Below, in pieces: positions 57,001-64,000 of a stretch of 64,000 nucleotides of DNA. Numbering within the stretch: position 1 is the first letter of the stretch; each line of letters begins with the position of its first letter. A program made the translations under genes and the position numbers. The DNA is taken from assembly GCF_018687715.1 (NCBI RefSeq), contig NC_056762.1:17685364-17749363 (forward strand), in the 5' to 3' direction. The DNA is from Carya illinoinensis. Lineage: Eukaryota; Streptophyta; Magnoliopsida; Fagales; Juglandaceae. Under the pieces are notes generated by a model. That model was not told the DNA's origin. It worked only from the letters and a program-made list of their open reading frames with translations, and did no database searches.

Positions 57001-57914
57001 GGCTGTGGGTGGGGCTGCCCAGCAGCCTCCACCATCTTATGATTGGAGCTGTTTTCATACTTGTCATTAGTATCTTTAGCTTTTTTCGCAGGTTTTGATA
57101 AGTCTAGTTGAGAGGTCATACCTCTTTTCTTGCTTCCTCTGCCTTTAGAGACCGTGTCCCTAGGATTAGGTAGTGTAACCTCCCTGGCCTTCCTTTTCCA
57201 TGTTGTCCCTTTTTGCCTAGTCACCACCCCCACAATACTGGGCAATACCAATTCTTTGTTGACATTGGCTTGGGACATCTCCCTTCCCAAGTCTGATGGA
57301 GATTTGCAGAGGTCATAATGATGCATCTGGTTAGAGGTAATCTCTTCCTTTTCGGCTGAGATTGGTAGCTTAATGGGCCGGTGGATTGGAGTATAAGCCT
57401 CAGTCATAGGATCTATAAGTGATACAGTATTTTGGGTAGACTCAGTTTTAGTTTTAGCAATTCCCTCTTTAGATTGAGGGTCAGATGAGGTCCTGGATAC
57501 CTCTTCTCCCTCCTTATCATCAACATTTGGTTCACATTCATTATCCTTAGTAGTCTCATGTTTCTGCCTGTTCTGTTGGTTCTAAGAGCCAGGGTTGCCC
57601 CCATATGGTCGACTGTCAAAAATCTTTGAGTTCATCGGTTGAGCCCTGAGCCAGGGGCCAAATTGCAAAGTTTTAGTTCCATCCACAGAAGAATGTACCC
57701 TCTGTTGATTGCAGTTTTTTCCTTTATGAGCAATGATGCCACAATGAAAACAGTAGGCCTGAAGTCTCTTGTACTTAATGGAAACCCAGTGTTTCATGTT
57801 ATTCACTTCCACCCATTTTCCACGTAAAAGTGATTTGTGTAGGTCTACTACCACTCTTATCCTCATACTCTTGCCCCAAGCAGCACCATCCGAATCAGCA
57901 TCCACCCTTATAAC
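56997..57914 (-). pseudogene. LINE ORF1 3' part: zinc knuckle and basic tail
   Basis: VDADSDGAAWGKSMRIRVVV and LRGKWVEVNNMKHWVSIKY lead to the CCHC knuckle CFHCGIIAHKGKNC. A Lys/Arg-rich tail follows (TTWKRKAREVTLPNP, KKRGMTSQLDLSKPAKKAK). One in-frame TAG (57582-57584) breaks it. It ends TGA at 56997-56999. It binds the LINE RNA. The solo LTR at 57915-60536 separates it from the ORF1 start. Confidence 0.9.
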
Positions 57915-60536
57915 TGATTGAGCTGAAATATTGCATGTTTTAGCTATTTAAAACCAATGTATTTTAAATTCTTCGTGACACTATTATTGGTTTTAGATAA
58001 AAAAAATGATTAATAAGCATAAATACGAGTTGTGAATTTTAATTGATTGATATCATGTTTATGCTTAATTATGATTTAATGAGACAATATTTCCTCACAT
58101 ATATAGTCTGTTTTTGATAATTTATTTATTTTGAGTGCTATTTCTTTCTTCTTATTTTCAGTTTAAATAAAATTCAAAAGAGATCCGGTTGGAACTTATG
58201 ATAAAAAATGCATACTAATTGAGAGGAAGCTTGGCAGCTGAAAAAGCACAAAATGAAGAATCAATGGTTATTTTCTCCCTTTGATCATTCAAGATGCATG
58301 TGACTCATGGTTGAACAAAACTCACGGATTGAAATTTTGGTGGTGCAAAGATTGTGTATATTCGGTGCATGATCTGCTAGAATTGTGCTGGAAAGAGAAG
58401 TTGAAAGAAGAAAGGCTGTGGAATAAAATGTGAAATTAAATGATTCTTCAAGATCCACGATGTTCGGCTATTGATTTTTCTGCTATAAAAAGAAAGGACG
58501 ACAAGAAAGAAACATGGGGTCGGTGAGAGTGGCTTGAGAGGAAAGTATGTGAAAAGAAAGGAGGGAGAGGTTACGTGGGAGATGGAGGTGGAAAGCAATT
58601 GATGTGGGTTAGCTGAAGTGCAGGAGAGAGTATAGACGTGTTGATTGATTAGTGTCGGTTTCATCCAAGTCGTGATTGAAGAAAGGGATGGAGACAAGGA
58701 GGTGTAGAGTGAAAGGGATAGGTGCAGAATTTTCGTGAGATAGGAATTGAGAGAGAGAAGGAGCTAAGATGAAGGAGAGTGGGTGAGCAAAACCAATGGT
58801 GCTGGAATTTTAAAGTATTAATCTGATTACATAATGAGGCATATGTATATATATATAATGCTGGACGACAAAGAGATAGAAAAGGGAAGAAAGCATGGGC
58901 AGACACATGGGGACACGGAAAGAGAGAGAAGTGAAAGCAACCGGTGTAGAGTGAAAGGTGAGAGAATTGGAGGGAGGAATCGGTGAGAAATTTACGTAAG
59001 AGATATAGGAAAGGGTGAGAAAAAGTGAGTAGAGAGGGAGAGTAATGAGTGGAAGGGAATTGTGTTAGCTGAACGTGGGCCCCTCATTAAAGAATCATTA
59101 AAGAAAAGAAGGTGAGATATTGGTTGATAGCCGAGTTGAAGGAGTGAAATGCTGAAAGTGAAAGAAAGCATCAATGCATGAATATAGGGAGAGATTGAAG
59201 GAGTGATGTGTGGGGTCGGTTTGGTAGAGAAAGAAAGTGCCGATTGGTTTAAGAAAGGAAAGAAAGGAGGAGATAGAATCCTTCTAGCTGGAGAAGGGAA
59301 CGTGGAACCGGAATTGAGGAAATTGATTGATTCTTCAAGAGGCAGCTAGTGGAGTAGTTGGCTGGGATTAATTATTCAATGCATGATTTGAGAGGGACCA
59401 ACCGGTGGATGCAAGATTAGAGAAAACAACCAATCAAATGATTCTTCAAGAGGCAAGTGGATGTTTCGGCTCTTGAATTTTTTTTCTATAAATTGAGACC
59501 GGTTGAGGAGTTAAGGGACAACACATTTGAGAGAGAAGTGGGGGAAGAGACAAGTAGGGAGAGAAGGCTGAAATACCACTCATGTTCGGCATTTTTTTGG
59601 CTGAAATCTTTAGTTTTTGTTCGGCAGTTTTTTTTGTTGCAATGCTTTGTTGTTTTAGAGTTTTTATTAAGTGTATTAATATTTGTTCTAGAATTGTATT
59701 TCATTAAGTATAATACCTTAATTTCCATTAAGTTACTAGTTTGTTTCATACAATAAAAGGAATTGTTTTAGAAGTTCTAAATTAATTGTGTTACTTTAAT
59801 TTATTGCAAGAAAGATTTGATTTTAAGCTTTTGTTTTTGTTTTTGATTTTTCTGAATATCATACGTGAAGAGTAGAGGAATTGTTATAGAGTTTTTATTA
59901 AAGGTTTAGAGATTAATTTTCAAGAGTGATACGTAAGAAATTGTTCCTTTTCGTTTCGAATTTCAATCGAATCGTGAAAGGACGTTTTCGTTTAGATTTT
60001 TCATTCCCTATTTTATTTAACTTCAGTTTAAAGTTTATAGAATACTTTTGAGTTTCTGTTTACTTATTTCGTGTTATTTATTTTTCTTACTTCTTTAAGT
60101 TTTCATTTAATAGTGATTACAACTGTTATGTGTTATTTTGAGAATTCGTGATTTAATTACAAAGATGAATTCTAAAATCTTGGTTTTGGGTATTTTAAAT
60201 TTTCCGTTCATGTTTTGTCAATTACTTTCTAATTTAGTTTAATGCTTAATTTAGTTTTATTAATTTCTGAGTTTAATTTATTAGTCTTTTACATTCCAAT
60301 CCAACAAACAAAAAATTCAAAAGATATGAATCTAGTCCATGACTAGTACCCTTTTCCATCCATTGCATATACCATCATTTTATTTTCTCTTTGTGAAGTT
60401 TTTCACAATTTTTTAACAAGTTTAATTTTAAGCAACTTTTCCCTGAGGAGACGATCTAGGAATTTATTCCTAATTATTACACGACATCCTCCTGCACTTG
60501 GGATAGCATTAGTGCTACTCATTTTTGAGTGAGTCA
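57915..60536. mobile_element. Solo LTR (2.6 kb) inserted in the LINE ORF1
   Basis: TGATTGAGCTG at the left, TTGAGTGAGTCA at the right, flanked by exact ATAAC duplications (57910-57914 and 60537-60541). Removing the insert and one copy joins ORF1 in frame: GHVI is followed by RVDADSDG. The interior is AT-rich (GAGA-rich at 58500-59500), with no gag or pol. The right end CTGAGGAGACGATC... TGCACTTGGGATAGCATTAGTG resembles other plant LTR termini. Confidence 0.9.
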
Positions 60537-61000
60537 ATAACATGACCCACCGATGAGCCCACATTTCTGCCTACCTCCTCTGTCATTGCTCCCCATGGCA
60601 AGCCGTGCAACTGTACCCAGAATGGTTCAAATTGGAAATGGATTGCGCTTAGAGATACATTTTCATCAACCTCTAGGAAGGACACCAAGTTTCGATCAAA
60701 AAACCAGGGGCGACCTCCTAAGACTTTTTCTTTGTCTCCAAGAAATTGGAATTCGATGAGGAACTGGAAGTCCCCTAGCTCTTTAAATTTTACCCAACCC
60801 TCCAATCTCCAAACTTGAGACATTGTAACTCTGAATGCTTCGTTACTTAAACCTCTTTCCATCATCACTCCCCCTACAATACAGTGTTTTCTACGTAAGT
60901 TGCCGTCGTCTGACCTAACCGTAGAGATTTTTAGAACTTCACTTTCTGTCGAAGACAGGTTAAGTCTTTCCCATCTCTTTGCAAGGTCTTCTTCCTCCAT
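60537..61000 (-). pseudogene. LINE ORF1 5' part (DUF4283-like)
   Basis: MEEEDLAKRWERLNLSS starts at 61000, the likely initiation codon; the frame is open back to 61072. Features of plant LINE ORF1: LRRKHCIVGGVMMERGLSNEAF, VWRLEGWVKFKELGD, FLIEFQFLGDKEKVLGGRPWFFDRN and HFQFEPFWVQLHGLPWGAMT. Cut by the solo LTR after VGHVI. Confidence 0.9.
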
Positions 61001-61138
61001 TGTGGCTATCAAGCGGGGATAAGGATCTTGAGAGGGCGAACTCCCGCCAAGGATAAACCTGTGAAAGGACAAACTCCCGCCAAGGGAGACGACACCACCC
61101 TGTAAGGACAGGAGGACTATACCTTACTCTGACTTAGT

Positions 61139-61142
<4 letters not shown>

Positions 61143-61196
<54 letters not shown>
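61143..61196. repeat. (GA)n microsatellite in the LINE 5' UTR
   Basis: About 26 uninterrupted AG dinucleotides lie between ORF1 and the 5' end of the LINE. CT repeats in the sense strand are common in plant leaders and may be part of the promoter. Confidence 0.95.
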
Positions 61197-61198
<2 letters not shown>

Positions 61199-63246
61199 AC
61201 CCACAAATATGAAAACTTTAACTGTATCTTTTTACTCACATATCGATTGATGCGATTCTTTATGAATTGGAAAGCTATCTTCAAGGAACTTTGTCTCTAA
61301 TAAGGATTTCCAAATTCGAACTCCTGAAGGTCGTACGTGACTGACAAGATAAGTCCTAAAATTTAGGCGATTTTTTTTTATGCGGAAATTAAGAGGACAT
61401 TAGGGTTTCTTTCCTACCCTATATAAGTATATCATTAGCACGAAATGGAAGGGAGGAGGCACAAGAGGCAGATTTGAAGAGAGGAGAAAATCACTTCCAT
61501 GGCCACCATTCACCTCAGTTTTCTATGGAGATTTTTGTTGTCCAGTATATTTATGGGTAACTAAATTCTCAAGTAGGGTTAGGGATGAACTTGCACATTA
61601 GATGGTATTTATAATTTATTTTTAATTCATGTATTTGATTTTCAATTGCTAAAACTCTTTTATTTTATCATTCTCAATTCATCATTGATGTTTTCTTCTC
61701 CGAATAATCATAGAATTTATTCTGTTTATGGATTCAGTCATGCCTTTTCTATTGAATGGATTAGTTCTTTGATTATGTTTGGATCAATTATTTATCTATA
61801 TTGATTTAGTTTTTTTGCTGCAATATCGCTCCCTGAGTATATTGTTGTCTTTGGATTTTCTCAATAGGGGTAGTAATTTACGTATTTTAAAAGTGGTGAA
61901 TGTTTTTTCAAATGGTTAAATTTGATTTAATTTTGGTTTATAAATCTATACCTTCCGATTGGAAATTTTGTAAATTGAGTTCCTAATCAAGTTATCCAAT
62001 GAATTAAGAATAATTAAAATACCAGATTTGTGCAAGAGATTCCCGATGCTCTACTGTTCGTCAAATTTGCGTATTTTTTCCGTTAATCACATTGCTTCAC
62101 TTAAATTTACATTTAAAATTAATCTTTATTCTCCATTACTTATTTAATATTTTTCTTTAGTTTTTTTGTTCCTCTTGCTTTTCTTTTAATTTGTCTTCTT
62201 GTGGAATCGACACCCCAAAGCTGTGCTATAACTACCGCATTATTTTTTGGGCGTAAACAGCATCAAATTGATTTTGTGATAGCATTCTAGAATTGGCGAC
62301 ATTACCTTTGGCCAAAAGAATTTGTCCTGCATACTAAACATAAGTCTTTGATGCACTTGAAGGAATAAGGTAAGTTGTTTACTAGAATGCATGTTGAGTG
62401 GGAGGACTGTATTGAGATTTTTTCTCATATAATCAAATACAGATATGGTGAGGAAAATTTTATGATTAATGCATTAGCAAGAAGGTACGAGCTTATCTTT
62501 ATTTTAGACGCAAAGTTATTGAGATTTGAATATGAAAATAATTACATGGTAATGATGATGACTTTGCTAGTGTATATGGAGTATGTGAGAAGGCATCGTT
62601 TGGTAAGTGTTATAGATTAGATTGATAATTGTTTATAGAAAATAGACTTTGTGAGCCTACTGGTCTTATGCATTAGTTGCTTGTGCATGGATATAGTTTG
62701 TTGGAACATTTTGGTGTAAAGATGACTTTAGACATGTTGCATTACCATTGGTGGGAGTATTGTTTCCCATTTATTGAATTTGCATATAGTTGGAATGGTC
62801 ACTTTAGTATAAAGAAGATTTTAGGGCGTATTGCATGAACACTTTTGGGAGTATGGTTTGCTATTAATTGAGGTTGCATATAATTGGAATGATCATTTTA
62901 ATGTAAGGAAGACTTTAAATGTGTTTTATGAACGTTTGTGGGAGTATTATTTGCCATTTACAAAGTTTGCATATAATAGGACCATGCATACTACTACTTC
63001 ATATTCTCACTTTAAAGTTGTTCGTGGTTTTAATTTACTTACTCCTTTAATTTTGATGCTTTTGCTTGTTGATTACAAGAATAGCTTGGATAGACCTTGT
63101 CAAATTCTTGAGAAAATTTATGATACTTTATATCTAGTAGATCTTCCAGGTAAGTATCATGTGTCTGTTATTTTCAATATTGCTAATCTTTTTCCCTTTG
63201 GTGCAGGTGGAGATTCGAGATCGAATCCTTTTGAGGAGAGGAGGAA

Positions 63247-64000
63247 TGATAGGCTCCAAGGTGGATCAAGTCTTAAAGATCCATTGCAACTTCAAAATGA
63301 AGCAATCACAAGATCGAGAGCTAAGAAGAGTAATAAAGCAATTGGATTGGTGTAATCTGAGACGTGTCTAGCAAGAGCCTAACATTCAAAATGGGCTTGA
63401 AGGATGAAGAAACAGTTTTGATTCATTTGATATAAGTTCTGGAAGATGGCAACAACATGACTTAAAGGCTTTGGACACTTTGAGGCTTTAAACTTGTTTA
63501 ATTCATTTAAATGACTTATTTTATTAGTTTAGTTTAGAATAACTGAGTTTATTATGAGAAGGCTTTAAGGACATGTTGAAAAATTTATTATTTTGTTGAA
63601 CTAAAGTGGTTTTAAGATGGTTACTGTAGTGTGGAACTATTCACTTAGGGATATTTTTGGAAGATGTGACCTTATTTTGGCTTAGGGTTAGTTTTGTTGG
63701 GGAGTATTTAAACATCTTTGACTGCCCACTTCAAGTTTAGACAATATTGAATTTTCATTGTGAGTTGAGTTTACTCATCTGGTTTTTTTATTGAACTTTT
63801 AAACTTATCAGATGTAAATCACAACATTTGTGATGTTCTTCCATATAATTTGAGTTCTTGAGACAGATTCTTCAACGGGTCTAAATTTTAATATAATCTA
63901 ATGTTCTTGAAACGAGTTCCTCAACAGATCTAGATTTTTTAATCCATTAATTTGATTTTAACTTTTTGAATAAGTTTTTAAATTAATTGTGAGTTCAAGA
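63247..64000 (+). repeat. 3' LTR of H, running to the window edge
   Basis: It is preceded by the purine tract GAGGAGAGGAGGAA and starts TGATAGGCTCCAAGG. It follows E-family LTR order to GTGAGTTCAAGA at the edge, where related LTRs have about 25 more bases. The end and any target duplication lie outside the window. Confidence 0.88.

Larger units (their letters stand above)
52851..61216 (-). mobile_element. Full-length LINE in K, with both ORFs and 5' UTR, split by a solo LTR
   Basis: A 17-bp duplication TTTAACTGTATCTTTTT (52834-52850 and 61217-61233) flanks it. The poly(A) tail appears as T's at 52851-52856. ORF1 (about 61000 to 56997) and ORF2 (57000 to 52889) are both present, and a 5' leader with a GA microsatellite precedes ORF1. 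Without the 2.6-kb insertion it is about 5.7 kb, a normal full length for plant L1-type elements. Confidence 0.94.
52516..62259 (+). mobile_element. Solo LTR K (about 1.35 kb) split by a full-length LINE
   Basis: TGATGAGTGTGCG at the left, GGGCGTAAACA at the right, flanked by exact GCATC duplications (52511-52515, 62260-62264). Across them the Ty3 frame of H is restored (AAAGCATC-AAATTGATTTTG, compare GAGCATTACATTGATTTTG in F1). Its own segments are 52516-52833 and 61234-62259. Confidence 0.92.
52048..63246 (+). pseudogene. H: internal part of a deleted E-family element, split by solo LTR K
   Basis: Own sequence is 52048-52510 and 62260-63246. It starts in the Lys/Glu-rich linker, continues with a decayed NTNELN...LLQ segment to ATAAAGCATC, and is interrupted by K. 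It resumes at IDFV, goes straight to NWRHYLWPKEFVLHT and HLKE, and so lacks RT. Units of the 93-bp type follow (HFGVKMTLDMLHYHWWEYCFPFIEFAY), then NRTMHTTTSYSHFKVV and [14 protein letters not shown]. Many stops and frameshifts. Confidence 0.85.

Noticed and set aside
57923..60529. Alternative boundaries of the LTR in LINE ORF1 using a 4-bp TGAG repeat
   Set aside because: The 57915-60536 boundaries give TG...CA ends, a 5-bp ATAAC duplication and an in-frame ORF1, which is far better supported.

Overview
The window is plant nuclear DNA: one spliced, lysine/serine-rich nuclear-type gene at the left, followed by about 51 kb of nested retrotransposons. GT-AG introns, plant Ty3 chromovirus and plant LINE proteins, an H2A.W-type histone with SPKK-like tail motifs and an NGATHA/RAV-like B3 fragment all point to a eudicot. 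From memory the LINE and Ty3 proteins resemble those of woody species such as Fagales, but this is only an impression.

Layout. 1-2379: right end of a chromovirus (integrase tail, chromodomain, polypurine tract, 3' LTR). 2380-3164: promoter region. 3165-12595: a six-exon gene, joined reading frame 1348 codons, probably with an N-terminal ubiquitin-like fold and a long disordered basic body. Its 3.7-kb first intron holds a decayed LINE mosaic. 12596-14046: 3' flank, a perfect hairpin and a LINE 5' fragment cut off by an LTR-like sequence (A) that starts at 14047.

A is split at 16633 by solo LTR B. The ends of B lie 26.4 kb apart (16634 and 43094) and are flanked by identical GTTTC duplications. 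Inside B are a twin-primed LINE (16777-18751), a 5-kb solo LTR C (19859-24834), a reverse-strand chromovirus solo LTR D (25785-27822), and a complete decayed Ty3 element E (28236-39670, AGGAT duplications). The 3' LTR of E carries a nearly intact LINE. A further reverse-strand E-family solo LTR (41490-42479) carries a 171-bp MITE-like insert.

44524-64000 is an array of E-family derivatives (F1, G, H), all lacking reverse transcriptase and the integrase catalytic core. F1 and H appear to share one LTR, and G lies inside it. F1 carries a 924-bp hAT-like element that has captured a complete intronless H2A.W-like reading frame plus part of a B3 transcription-factor gene. H is split by solo LTR K (52516-62259), K by a full-length LINE (52851-61216), and that LINE's ORF1 by another solo LTR (57915-60536). 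Target-site duplications support each of the last three steps.

Most likely only the spliced gene is an ordinary functional gene. The most notable items are the gene-capturing hAT element, the non-autonomous Ty3 lineage with a 93-bp internal tandem repeat built on an integrase deletion junction, and the deep nesting that can be read from target-site duplications.
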